Assembly: GCF_009765985.1 (NCBI RefSeq)
Contig: NZ_LMUM01000025.1
Span: 1 to 46,057, forward strand
Length of the DNA stretch: 46,057 nucleotides
Reading direction: 5' to 3'
Source of the DNA: Acidobacterium sp. S8
Lineage (GTDB): Bacteria; Acidobacteriota; Terriglobia; Terriglobales; Acidobacteriaceae
Position numbers and translations under genes: made by a program. Below, one piece after another: positions 33,995 through 42,260 of this stretch (positions are counted from its first letter, which is position 1; the number at the start of each line of letters is the position of its first letter). Under the pieces are notes generated by a model, which did not search any database, was not told the DNA's origin, and saw only the letters and a list, made by a program, of their open reading frames with translations.

Positions 33995-36391
33995 TTAGAA
34001 GTTGTACTTCACTGTCCCAATCACATTCCGCGCAAAACCGTAGCCGCAATACGCCAACCCCGTGCAGGTAGCCACGTAGCGTTTGTCAGTCAGGTTTGTC
34101 GCATTGACTGCAAGCGACGCTGACCGCCAGTTGAAGCGAAGCGCGCCATCCAGCAGGGTGTAGTTGGGAATGAAGATCGTATTCAGCGTGTCGGCCGCCG
34201 ACTCGCCAACGAAACGCACACCGAAGTTTCCGCCCAGCCCGCTCAGCTTGCCGCCCGGCACGGTGTAGTCGGCGAGGAACGAAGTCTGGTTGCGCGGCGT
34301 CTGCGGAAACCACTTGCCAAGCTCAGCCGAATCCGCTGCCGAAGCCTTCGTGATTGCGGTCGAAACAAGACTGTATCCGGCATGCAGATTCCAGCCACGG
34401 CTGAGGTTTGCCACGCCTTCCAGCTCCGCGCCGCGCGAACGAACCTCGCCCGTCTGCACCGAGTACAGCGGATGCGCCGGATCCGTCGTCAACACGTTGG
34501 TCTGGTCGATATTGAAATACGAAGCCGTAATAAAGCTGCTCCACGTCCGCGGCTGAAACTTCAAGCCAGCTTCATGCTGGGTTCCCAGTGACGGCAGAAA
34601 GAGCTTGCCATCGAAGGTTGTTGAGCCGGTCGTGGGCTGGAATGAAGTCGAATAGCTGTAATACGGGGCGATTCCAATGTCCGTCACGTAGGTCACGCCT
34701 GCGCGCCCTGTAAATTTCGAGTCATTCTGGTGGTCCGTATTCGAGACGAGAAAATTATCGAGATCGTCAATGGCCCAATCCTCACGTCCTCCAAGCGTCA
34801 TTACCAGATGCCGTTTGTACTTCACCTGATCCTGCAGATACACGCCATGTTGTTGCGAAAGTTCGTTCGTATTTGTATCCGGAGTCAGTTCCGGAATGGC
34901 TGCTCCATACACCGGCTGATACACATTGATCGGAGCCACAACTCCATACGCGCCTTTGATTCGCTCGTTCAGGTGAACGAAGTCGTAGCCCGCCAGAATC
35001 GTATGCTCCCAGTTCAAAGTCGAGTAGCGCTGTACCGCGCGCGTGTCAATGGTGTTGATGTCATCCCACTTCGGCATCGTGTACGCCAGCCGTGTCAGCA
35101 TGTCGTTGCTGCCGTCGACAAAGCCGGTGCCATATACAGTACTGCCGTCAAAGTTCACATGCTGGTAACGGTAGTTCTGATGAATATTCCAGCCATCGCC
35201 GAAGACGTGATCGGCAGAGTAGCCGAGCGACGCCTGATCGCGATAGACATGCTCCCATCCGGGCTCGCCAACGAAGGTGTTTACAGGAATAATGCCGTCC
35301 GGATTGTTGTTATAGAGCGTGCCCGATGCCGGCAGGAATTGGCTCCAGCGCGTCTTGTCATGTTGCCAGTCGCCCATTGCGGTGATGTTGGTCTTTTCGC
35401 TTGTATGCCAGGTGAGCGACGGCGCGATCAGGCGACGATTGTCTGGCGTGTAATCGGTCTGCGTGTCGCTGTTGCGCAGCAACCCAAGCAGACGATAGCG
35501 CCATACCTGATTCGCATCGATAGGACCGCCGAAATCGAACTGCAGCTGCCGCCGGTCATAGCTGCCGAACTGCGCTTCCACCTCGCGGTGCGCTTCGGAC
35601 GTCGGACGCTTGGTGACAAGGTTCACCAACCCTCCTGGAGGTGCCTGCCCATAGAGAACGGAGCTGGGTCCTTTCAGAACCTCAATGCTCTCCAGCTCAT
35701 AGGGGTCCATCTTGCCGGCGAGAGAGTTCCAGCGCATGCCGTCGCGGAAGACGCCGTAGGTGTCGGAGGTAAAGCCGCGAATCTTCATCCAATCGTAGCG
35801 TTGCTCCACGCCGTATTCATCGGCTTCCACGCCGGGCGTATACCGCAGAGCCTCATTCACGGTAATCACATTGCGTGATTCCAGCTCTCGCTCATTGATC
35901 ACTGAAATCGATTGCGGCACTTCAATCAACCGTGCATCGGTTTTTGATCCCGTATCGCTGCTGTAGGGAACAAAGCCCGTATCAGCCGTAACGCTGACTG
36001 TCTCCGCCGCCGAGCCAACGTTCAATGCAACTGTTGTTGTCGCATTCTGCACCGAATCAACCGTGACCAGCCGCTCCACGGTAGAAAATCCCACTGCGCG
36101 TACCGATGCATGGTAAGTCCCGGGATGAAGGCGAATCGTTGTCGCTCCATCGCCACCTGTCTGCGCGGAAAATGTTGCAGAGCCGCAGCTCAATTCAATG
36201 GCAGCCTGGGGAATCGCGGCCCCAGAGTTATCCGTTATAGCCAACCGGAAGGAAAGCGAGGGAGCGGAAGCGTCCACGTGGCATTCGCTGTCAAAAAGTA
36301 GAGAATCGTCGGCAAGAGCCTTATGCCCGGGCGAAAAAAACAGTCCTAAGCCAAAAAAAGCTACCAGAAATGAGGTAGAGGGTCGAGCCAT
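33995..36391 (-). CDS. TonB-dependent siderophore receptor
   Basis: This 798-residue outer membrane receptor has a signal peptide (start MARPSTSFLVAFFGLGLFF). A carboxypeptidase-regulatory-like domain follows (about 46-125; LAITDNSGAAIPQAAIELS), then a plug with VPQSISVINERELESRNV, EALRYTPGVEADEYG and VLKGPSSVLYGQAPPGGLVN. A beta barrel ends in KYNF, a C-terminal Phe typical of outer membrane proteins. The plug wording resembles ferrichrome/ferrioxamine receptors (FhuA/FoxA class). The longer frame from 36472 adds 27 residues without signal character. Cotranscribed with the PepSY protein; a promoter lies at 36568-36596. Confidence 0.93.
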   Translation of the reverse strand: MARPSTSFLVAFFGLGLFFSPGHKALADDSLLFDSECHVDASAPSLSFRLAITDNSGAAIPQAAIELSCGSATFSAQTGGDGATTIRLHPGTYHASVRAVGFSTVERLVTVDSVQNATTTVALNVGSAAETVSVTADTGFVPYSSDTGSKTDARLIEVPQSISVINERELESRNVITVNEALRYTPGVEADEYGVEQRYDWMKIRGFTSDTYGVFRDGMRWNSLAGKMDPYELESIEVLKGPSSVLYGQAPPGGLVNLVTKRPTSEAHREVEAQFGSYDRRQLQFDFGGPIDANQVWRYRLLGLLRNSDTQTDYTPDNRRLIAPSLTWHTSEKTNITAMGDWQHDKTRWSQFLPASGTLYNNNPDGIIPVNTFVGEPGWEHVYRDQASLGYSADHVFGDGWNIHQNYRYQHVNFDGSTVYGTGFVDGSNDMLTRLAYTMPKWDDINTIDTRAVQRYSTLNWEHTILAGYDFVHLNERIKGAYGVVAPINVYQPVYGAAIPELTPDTNTNELSQQHGVYLQDQVKYKRHLVMTLGGREDWAIDDLDNFLVSNTDHQNDSKFTGRAGVTYVTDIGIAPYYSYSTSFQPTTGSTTFDGKLFLPSLGTQHEAGLKFQPRTWSSFITASYFNIDQTNVLTTDPAHPLYSVQTGEVRSRGAELEGVANLSRGWNLHAGYSLVSTAITKASAADSAELGKWFPQTPRNQTSFLADYTVPGGKLSGLGGNFGVRFVGESAADTLNTIFIPNYTLLDGALRFNWRSASLAVNATNLTDKRYVATCTGLAYCGYGFARNVIGTVKYNF

Positions 36392-36531
36392 GCAGTCATG
36401 CCTTTCTTGCAAGCAGCCGACGGCGCGCCCTATGCTATAGGCACATCGCCAGCCTGCCAGGTTGTCGGTCAAACGAGAGCCCCGCGATCCGCTTCGCCAA
36501 AAGACTGGTCACGGGGTTTTCTGTTGCAGAC

Positions 36532-36547
36532 CATCGAATATTCGATG
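36532..36547. promoter_or_regulatory. Perfect 16-bp palindrome downstream of the receptor promoter
   Basis: CATCGAATATTCGATG is self-complementary across all 16 bases. It lies in the transcribed leader, shortly after the predicted start, a usual position for an operator. No regulator gene is adjacent, so the binding protein is unknown. Confidence 0.45.
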
Positions 36548-36567
36548 AAATTTATGCGTCTTCCTTA

Positions 36568-36596
36568 AAAGTACGACATTTTTAGTCCTATATCAA
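36568..36596 (-). promoter_or_regulatory. Promoter of TonB receptor-PepSY operon
   Basis: On the - strand TTGATA (36596-36591), 17 bases and TACTTT (36573-36568) form a sigma-70-like promoter. The spacer contains GACTAAAAATGTC, a 13-base dyad placed where an iron-dependent repressor could act. The same stretch could also serve a + strand promoter for the receiver gene. Confidence 0.6.
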
Positions 36597-36672
36597 GATC
36601 GAGGGGCGAAATCCGACAGCGAGACGGGTTTCGCCGCGAGTCTGCGGCATCTTATAACCAGGAGAATTTTTC

Positions 36673-37038
36673 TTGAGCGTGGAATTGATAGTTCTGATGA
36701 TCGAAGTCGAGCAGCCGGAAGGACTTTCCGCTCGCAAGTTGGTGCTTGAGACGGCGAAACACAACGTCATAACTGCGTATTCCGGGGATTACGGCGTCGA
36801 ACTTCTTAAGCGCTTTCCGAATGTCGATGTAGTTGTCGTGCATCGCCACGTGGATGGCGAGGGCGCTGAAAAAATCATCCGAGAAATTAAAGAGCAGTCT
36901 CCAGATATGCCGGTGATTCTGTTGTCCCCTCATCCTGATGAAGACCCGCTGGGCGCGAACTACGTCATTCCGAGCCACGAGCCTCAGATGATTCTTGAAA
37001 TTCTGGAGCGATCTTTTGGTGCATCCGGGACAAATTAG
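36673..37038 (+). CDS. Single-domain pseudo-receiver protein
   Basis: The 121-residue protein has the alternating beta/alpha pattern of a CheY-like receiver: LIVLMIEVEQ (beta1), VDVVVVHRHVDGEG (beta3 and loop) and MPVILLSP (beta4). The residue at the phosphorylated Asp position is His57, and the switch Lys before Pro is missing (YVIPSHEP). The acidic pair is Glu11/Glu13. A phosphotransfer role is therefore unlikely, and a binding or scaffold role possible. It uses a TTG start at 36673 after AACCAGGAGAATTTTTC. No output domain. Confidence 0.75.
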   Translation: MSVELIVLMIEVEQPEGLSARKLVLETAKHNVITAYSGDYGVELLKRFPNVDVVVVHRHVDGEGAEKIIREIKEQSPDMPVILLSPHPDEDPLGANYVIPSHEPQMILEILERSFGASGTN

Positions 37039-37042
37039 GACA

Positions 37043-37987
37043 TTACTTCAAGTCGGCATTCAGCAGATTGGCCAAACGTGCTCCGGCTAACGCGATTTGC
37101 TGTTGAGCAGTAGTACGGGTTGCTGATTGGTAGGCCGCATCCGTCGTATAAGGGCCGGCAGCCGGGCCGACAGGTGCAACATAGACATTGGATTGCGCCA
37201 GATGGAAACTTTCGCTCACCCAGTCCGCCTCACTGGAATCGCTCGAGTTTGAGCCGGCGGCGGGAAGCGATTGCGCTGCGGTCAGCCCAATCTTATAGTC
37301 CTGAGTTGTTCCCATTCCTAAAATGTCGTCCCAGTAGGCGTGCAATTCGCCGGGAGCATTCGTAAGTTTCACGTCATTGCCACCGGCGTCGCCATTGTGA
37401 TCTGCCGAGGTCACGCGAGTTGCGCAGTGGAGAGGCTGGTGGACGTCGCCCACCAGGTGCATGAGCCAGACAAGATCGTAGGACTTGAGCGAGTCACTTG
37501 CATTTGAGCTAAGCACCTGTCTGAAGACACCAATCTGGGTCTCGGCATTCGGTGTGGGGATCGCCGGGAGCGGCGTTCCGTCCGTGCTGAATGGCGTGTC
37601 GATGAAGTGCCAGTACTTGTGCATGTACTTATCGCCATAACCGGTATTCCTGGTCGCTTCGCTGGTTTTCGGGGGCGTGTCGCTGTCGAGCTTATAGCCG
37701 CTATTGCTGGCTTTAATCTCGTCGGGCCATGTGGCCGCCATCATAAAAATATAGAGATTCTGGTCGTCGACGGATGTGCCCTTGGGAATGTATGTCAGCC
37801 ATTTCTTCTTATAAAAGGGGTTCTTCTTCAACAGCGTGATGGCGCGCTGCCGGGTTGCCGGAGTGAGCTGCTGCCAAGCCACGTAGGCCACGGCCATGTG
37901 GCCGATCGAATTCCAGGCATTTGCAGGAGGGATGCTGATGAGCAGGCAGATTGCCAATACGGCCAAGGAGCGCAGTTGGATCTTCAT
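37043..37987 (-). CDS. S1/P1-type nuclease
   Basis: This 314-residue exported nuclease of the S1/P1 family uses three zinc ions. The signal peptide ends ANA with Trp25 as mature N-terminus, a ligand in this family. Other ligands are recognisable: His30 (WNSIGHMA), Asp in TWPDEIK, His in KYWHFID, HLVGDVHQPLH and the DAGGNDVKL segment. The ATG at 37987 is preceded by AGAGG; the frame upstream to 38035 has no signal features. It is convergent with the pseudo-receiver, 4 bases apart. Confidence 0.93.
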   Translation of the reverse strand: MKIQLRSLAVLAICLLISIPPANAWNSIGHMAVAYVAWQQLTPATRQRAITLLKKNPFYKKKWLTYIPKGTSVDDQNLYIFMMAATWPDEIKASNSGYKLDSDTPPKTSEATRNTGYGDKYMHKYWHFIDTPFSTDGTPLPAIPTPNAETQIGVFRQVLSSNASDSLKSYDLVWLMHLVGDVHQPLHCATRVTSADHNGDAGGNDVKLTNAPGELHAYWDDILGMGTTQDYKIGLTAAQSLPAAGSNSSDSSEADWVSESFHLAQSNVYVAPVGPAAGPYTTDAAYQSATRTTAQQQIALAGARLANLLNADLK

Positions 37988-38053
37988 CGTCGAACCTCTT
38001 TCACAGAAGGCCCATTTGAGCGGCCATTGTCTCATTCTTATGGGGAGACGGCG

Positions 38054-38878
38054 ATGAAAAACGCTTCCGCAGAATCGGAAATAGATGAAGGTAAAGCGCC
38101 GTCGGATATCATTCTTTCCATGAAGAAGAAGCAGCCGAACGAGACCCGGCTTGAAGGATTCGCATCGATTTGCAGCGTTCTGGTGACTGGTCTTTTTGCG
38201 CTGACATTTATCTTCGAGAATTGCGTGATTCCGTCGTCATCGATGGCCAGCACTCTGCTGGTCGGCGACCATGTCATGGTGGATCGGGAATCGCTTGCGC
38301 CAGGCTCTCATCGGTTGCCCCTAATGCCGTATCGCGAGGTAAAGCGGGGCGACGTGGTCGTATTTTACAAGCCGGTTGTGGAGGCTGACGGCGACTACAC
38401 TCTTCTGGTCAAGCGTGTTGTCGGCGTTCCCGGGGATCGCATCCACCTGCGCAACGGTGTCGTATGCCTGAATGGTGTGGCGCAGAGCGAGCCTTACGCT
38501 GCAAAGCCAATCACAGACCTCTACGATCCTTATGTCGATGACTTTCCCTCAGCGCCGCCAGATGGCCATCCCGATGTAAAGGCGACATGGACTTTGACTT
38601 TGCAGGAGTCACTGCAGAACGGCGATGTTGTCGTGCCTCCCGATCACTACTTCATGATGGGCGACAATCGCGATCACAGCATGGACAGCCGCTTCTGGGG
38701 GTTTGTGCCGCGGGAGAACATTATCGGATCGCCGCTGTTTGTGTACTGGTCGTTTGGGGCAGCGGAGAACGATGAGTTGAAGCCCGCTTTGTCAGAGCAG
38801 GTGACTTCCATGGCTTACGAGATGCTGCACCTTTTCGACAAGACGCGATGGAGTAGAACGCTGCACCGGATTCAGTAA
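38054..38878 (+). CDS. lepB: Signal peptidase I
   Basis: The protein cleaves signal peptides of exported proteins. The 274-residue protein has a short cytosolic N-terminus, one membrane segment (about 36-55), catalytic Ser63 in the SSSM motif, Lys120 in LLVKRVVGVPGD, and the box GDNRDHSMDSRFWGFVP. The ATG at 38054 follows GGGGAGACGGCG. Genomes of this type often hold more than one copy; this is not near the usual lepA-lepB pair. It is divergent from the S1/P1 nuclease. Confidence 0.94.
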   Translation: MKNASAESEIDEGKAPSDIILSMKKKQPNETRLEGFASICSVLVTGLFALTFIFENCVIPSSSMASTLLVGDHVMVDRESLAPGSHRLPLMPYREVKRGDVVVFYKPVVEADGDYTLLVKRVVGVPGDRIHLRNGVVCLNGVAQSEPYAAKPITDLYDPYVDDFPSAPPDGHPDVKATWTLTLQESLQNGDVVVPPDHYFMMGDNRDHSMDSRFWGFVPRENIIGSPLFVYWSFGAAENDELKPALSEQVTSMAYEMLHLFDKTRWSRTLHRIQ

Positions 38879-38945
38879 TGCGCCCCAAAGAATAAACTGA
38901 CCGTCTTTTCCGATCGTGCTAGCATGGGCGCGTATTTGCGAGCCT

Positions 38946-39680
38946 ATGGATAAAGAAGCCCGATTCCTTCGCGCGGCCTACAAGGGCGGCCATGTGTGGT
39001 ATCAGAACAAGTTCATGTGGCTGTTCATTTTTATGCTGTGCGTGTTGATCTATTATCCATACTCGCTCGGCAGCAATTTCCGTTATTACTCCTATCGGGC
39101 GATGTTCTGCCTGGTCATTCTTTTTACGGTTTACGCTCTTAGTATGCGGCGGTCTCTGCTGGTCGTCGCTCTGGTGCTGGCTGTGCCTTCCGTCGTTCAG
39201 CACACCGTCTATGTCGCTGATCCTAAGAGTCCCATCGGCGTGGTGAACTCACTTCTTGCTTTGGCCTTCGACATATTCATTGTTGTGGTTATCTTCCGCC
39301 GGATCTTCAGCAAGACACATGCAGACTCGGAGTCTATCTTTGGAGCGCTGTGCATCTATCTCTTCGTTGGCTTCAGCTTCGCCAGCATCTTTCTGTTGCT
39401 TACCCATTTTGAGCCGCATGCTTTTTATCTGGATCCTGTGGTCAGCGATCATCAGGTGCTCAATCGGCTCGATGCGGTGTACTACAGTTTCGGCACGATG
39501 ACATCACTCGGGGCGGCTGGCATCACGCCCGTTTCCGGCGAAGCACGGCTGTTCACCATCATCGAGACGCTACTTGGAGTGCTCTTTCTTGCAGTTCTGA
39601 TCTCGCGGTTGCTGTCGGCCTACAGCACGAAGAGTTCGGCGGTGAAGGTCGAGGAACAGGCGGGGGAAATTACATCCTGA
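38946..39680 (+). CDS. Ion-channel-like membrane protein lacking GYG filter
   Basis: This 244-residue protein has about six hydrophobic segments. The last two enclose a pore-loop region of the Ion_trans_2 type: VYYSFGTMTSLGAAGITPVSGEARL. In K+ channels this position reads T-V-G-Y-G-D; here it is T-S-L-G-A-A-G (186-192), so K+ selectivity is doubtful. The start at 38946 is not backed by a clear ribosome binding site; a start at 38916 would add ten residues. It lies 67 nt after lepB. Confidence 0.75.
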   Translation: MDKEARFLRAAYKGGHVWYQNKFMWLFIFMLCVLIYYPYSLGSNFRYYSYRAMFCLVILFTVYALSMRRSLLVVALVLAVPSVVQHTVYVADPKSPIGVVNSLLALAFDIFIVVVIFRRIFSKTHADSESIFGALCIYLFVGFSFASIFLLLTHFEPHAFYLDPVVSDHQVLNRLDAVYYSFGTMTSLGAAGITPVSGEARLFTIIETLLGVLFLAVLISRLLSAYSTKSSAVKVEEQAGEITS

Positions 39681-39738
39681 GTTTCGTTCAACGGATATTG
39701 ATGAATCAGCCAGGGCGAGCGGAGTAAATTCTGAAGTA

Positions 39739-40674
39739 ATGACCTCTTTGAATCGCAGAAAATTTCTTGGATTGGCGGCCGCAGCTGGTTTGGGGTCCCT
39801 GGCCCCTTCGTCGCTTTTAAGAGAAGCGATGGCAGAGAAGACCGCTGACTTCACCTTTTTGTTTCTGACCGATACGCATCTGCAACCGGAGTTGAATGCT
39901 GCACAAGGCTGCGACATGTGTTTCAAGAAGGCGCGAAACATCAAGAGCGACTTCGCGATTCAAGGAGGCGATCATGTCTTCGACTCGCTGGCTGTAAGCC
40001 GCGAACGGGCAACGAGCCTCTTTGATCTCTATGGCAAAACAGAGCAGGATCTCGGCGTGAAGCTCTATCACACGATCGGCAACCACGATTGCCTGGGCGT
40101 CTATCCGGCGAGCGGTGTTGCAGAGACGGATTCGCTTTATGGCAAGAAGATATTTGAAGACCGCTTCGGCAAGACTTACTACTCTTTTAATCACAAGGGT
40201 GTGCACTTCATCGTTCTCGATTCGATCGGAATCACCAGTGACCGCGCCTATGAAGGCCGCGTGGATGCAGCGCAGCTTCAATGGCTAGCCTCCGATCTGA
40301 AGGCGCTGCCAGCGGCGACTCCGATCATTGTCTCGGTGCATATTCCGCTGGTGACAGCATTCGATTCCTATGTGCCTGTGCCCGCCACCGCTCCGAAGCA
40401 TCACGGAGGAAGCGTCGCCAATGCTTATGAAGTGATCGCTCTTTTCGAAGGCCGCAACGTGCTTGGCGTGTTGCAGGGACACACTCATATCAACGAGACG
40501 GTAATCTGGAAAAGTGTGCCTTATATCACGAGCGGGGCAGTGAGCGGCAACTGGTGGCGTGGTACGCGCATGGGCACACCGGAAGGCTTCACCGTGGTTG
40601 AAGTAAAAGGCGGAAAACTTTCAACTCGATATGAGACGTATGGATTCAAAAGTATTGATCCTCAGAATACTTAG
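39739..40674 (+). CDS. Tat-exported metallophosphoesterase
   Basis: The 311-residue protein begins with a twin-arginine signal (NRRKFLGLAAAAGL). The calcineurin-like metal sites are intact: D45 and H47 in LTDTHL, D78 in GGDH, N115/H116/D117 in GNHD, H201, and H248/H250 in QGHTH. It probably hydrolyses phosphomono- or diesters in the periplasm; substrate unknown. It lies 58 nt after the ion-channel-like gene. Confidence 0.92.
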   Translation: MTSLNRRKFLGLAAAAGLGSLAPSSLLREAMAEKTADFTFLFLTDTHLQPELNAAQGCDMCFKKARNIKSDFAIQGGDHVFDSLAVSRERATSLFDLYGKTEQDLGVKLYHTIGNHDCLGVYPASGVAETDSLYGKKIFEDRFGKTYYSFNHKGVHFIVLDSIGITSDRAYEGRVDAAQLQWLASDLKALPAATPIIVSVHIPLVTAFDSYVPVPATAPKHHGGSVANAYEVIALFEGRNVLGVLQGHTHINETVIWKSVPYITSGAVSGNWWRGTRMGTPEGFTVVEVKGGKLSTRYETYGFKSIDPQNT

Positions 40675-40815
40675 ACCCAGTCTTCGAACGTACTAAATAT
40701 GATTTTTTGAGCGTATGCTTATAGGTAGTAGCTCAGATTTCCCCTGCCTCCAGCCGCTCGAATTGCTGCAACCAGAGAGCAACTTTCAAGCAAACAAGTC
40801 ATACGAGTGGTGTTT

Positions 40816-41001
40816 ATGGGAATCGTCAGGAAACAGCATGTCAGCAAGTCCGGAAAGAACGTACTTGCATTTCGCCGGCAACCGGTAATCGGCAGTGTGG
40901 GCGCTATTCCTCGCGATACGGAGGCCAGATCACGACCCGGCGGCGGCCCGATCGTACCGATTGATATTGTTTCAGGTCGATCGCCTCTACAAGGAAAATA
41001 A
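40816..41001 (+). CDS. Hypothetical small basic protein
   Basis: This 61-residue ORF (MGIVRKQHVSKSGKNVLAF...) lies in the 344-nt stretch between the metallophosphoesterase and the next small gene. It is basic, without hydrophobic segments, and no family is recognised. GAGTGGTG upstream is only a weak ribosome binding site. It may be real or chance; 40675-40815 holds nothing else that I can identify. Confidence 0.3.
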   Translation: MGIVRKQHVSKSGKNVLAFRRQPVIGSVGAIPRDTEARSRPGGGPIVPIDIVSGRSPLQGK

Positions 41002-41018
41002 CTGAGCCAAGGCAAATT

Positions 41019-41264
41019 ATGATTTCGCAGTGCAGTAACGCAGATTGCAGGAAGCCTCTCCTTTATCTCGATAACGGACGCGTGATACGCACGATCAAAC
41101 ACGTGGATGACAATGTTGAGATACAGCATTTCTGGTTATGCGGCGATTGCTATGTGATCTTCGACTTCTCTGTCGCAGAAGACGGACACGTGTCTTACCT
41201 GCGACGGGAAAGGCCGATGCTGGTGCAGAAAGAATATTATTCCGGGCCGAGGTTCGCTCCCTAG
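41019..41264 (+). CDS. Hypothetical small zinc-ribbon-like protein
   Basis: This 81-residue protein has Cys5 and Cys10 near the start (SNADCR) and a CGDC pair about 33 residues later (LCGDCYVIF), an arrangement compatible with a zinc ribbon. AAGG lies seven bases upstream of the ATG. A Tyr/Arg-rich C-terminal segment follows. Function unknown, but the cysteine spacing and the ribosome binding site favour a real gene. Confidence 0.6.
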   Translation: MISQCSNADCRKPLLYLDNGRVIRTIKHVDDNVEIQHFWLCGDCYVIFDFSVAEDGHVSYLRRERPMLVQKEYYSGPRFAP

Positions 41265-41399
41265 GCCGCCGGCCGGATGAGAGCTGACATTTCGATCAGC
41301 CATCTTCCTCGTCTCAGGCAAGATCTGAACTCGCTCCAGACGGGCTGTACTTTCACTCCTATTCCATCCATGGGGCACCGTCAACGATTGGAGCTTTTT

Positions 41400-41573
41400 A
41401 TGACCTTAATCAAGAAGTCCGATGTACATCGTCATTTGTCCACCAAATCACGCGAGAACCGCGAACAAAAACGACCGTACGAAGTAGGCGATGCTGTGCC
41501 TGTAAAGGCAGAGCCAGCAATAGCACCGGCGTGCGTGACAACTAAGACGTCAACGATTACTCCAGCCAAGTAA
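41400..41573 (+). CDS. Hypothetical small protein
   Basis: The ORF of 57 codons starts MTLIKKSDVHRHLSTKSREN and is preceded by TTGGAGCTTTTT (GGAG, good spacing). The N-terminal half is basic and the C-terminal half Ala/Pro/Thr-rich. No domain is recognised. A longer in-frame start at 41277 has no such ribosome binding site. A chance ORF cannot be excluded. Confidence 0.4.
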   Translation: MTLIKKSDVHRHLSTKSRENREQKRPYEVGDAVPVKAEPAIAPACVTTKTSTITPAK

Positions 41574-41637
41574 AAGAAGCCGTGTTACTTGTGAAGCCAG
41601 ATGCGAGTCCGCCAGAATCGGCGGACTCGCATGGACC

Positions 41638-42147
41638 TCAGCCCATATACATGACGTGAACATAAGTTCCCAGGCGCGTGTTGTAGGCGAGATACCAACC
41701 CGGATGGTCGGGATCTTCGTAGAGCACGATGTAATCGGAATTCCACAGCCAGCCTGAGGCGTAGCCGAGATCATACGGCGCCACGCTGAAGTAGTAACCA
41801 CCAAACCAGAATCGTGATGGGCCGCCGCCTTCGAGATGCCAGCGGTGTTCGGGGCCGAAGCCGCCATTGAAGTGTCCATGCTCCCACGGATGATCCATGT
41901 GGTAATGAGGATCGTCGTGGCCGGTGTCATGGCCTACCCAGTGATCGTTGTCGACGTGCGGGGCATTGGGGTGTCCGGGCTGGTCGGCGAAGTTACGGGG
42001 ATGTTGGTTGTCTGGCGTACCGTGAAACTCCTCAGGGCCGTGGCTGGGAGCGGGATGAGCGTCGCCGTGGGGGTGCTCCTGGGCAGATGCAGTGACCGGG
42101 AGAAAGGTAAGCGAGGCGACGATCAGCGATCCAATGAACGATTTCAA
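41638..42147 (-). CDS. Exported histidine-rich protein
   Basis: The protein has a signal peptide (about 1-23, ending ASA) and then a segment of about 80 residues in which about one in five is His (e.g. [23 protein letters not shown]). It ends with a compact Tyr/Trp-rich domain ([21 protein letters not shown] near the end). The preferred start is TTG at 42147, seven bases after GGAGG; an ATG at 42165 lies upstream of that ribosome binding site. Metal binding in the periplasm is a likely inference. No partner gene is evident. Confidence 0.75.
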   Translation of the reverse strand: MKSFIGSLIVASLTFLPVTASAQEHPHGDAHPAPSHGPEEFHGTPDNQHPRNFADQPGHPNAPHVDNDHWVGHDTGHDDPHYHMDHPWEHGHFNGGFGPEHRWHLEGGGPSRFWFGGYYFSVAPYDLGYASGWLWNSDYIVLYEDPDHPGWYLAYNTRLGTYVHVMYMG

Positions 42148-42260
42148 GAGAAAACCTCCAAACATCCAATTTGACGCAACGCAGAGATTTTAGACGTTCT
42201 CTGCATCGCCATGTATGAGTCTGTTGCGTTCGGGCAGGGTTGGATGGGAATGCTCTTCTC

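Noticed and set aside
34730-35878. A 382-codon + strand frame inside the TonB receptor
   Set aside because: It is antisense to a receptor with intact plug and barrel motifs, and its product has no domain or signal.
36400-36560. Possible cobalamin or other known riboswitch upstream of the TonB receptor
   Set aside because: I looked for the B12-box and other known conserved cores and could not recognise them. Only long-range CCCCG/CGGGG pairing is seen, so no riboswitch class is claimed.
37607-38053. 149-codon in-frame extension of signal peptidase I
   Set aside because: It is antisense to the S1/P1 nuclease; the ATG at 38054 has a good ribosome binding site and gives a normal signal peptidase N-terminus.
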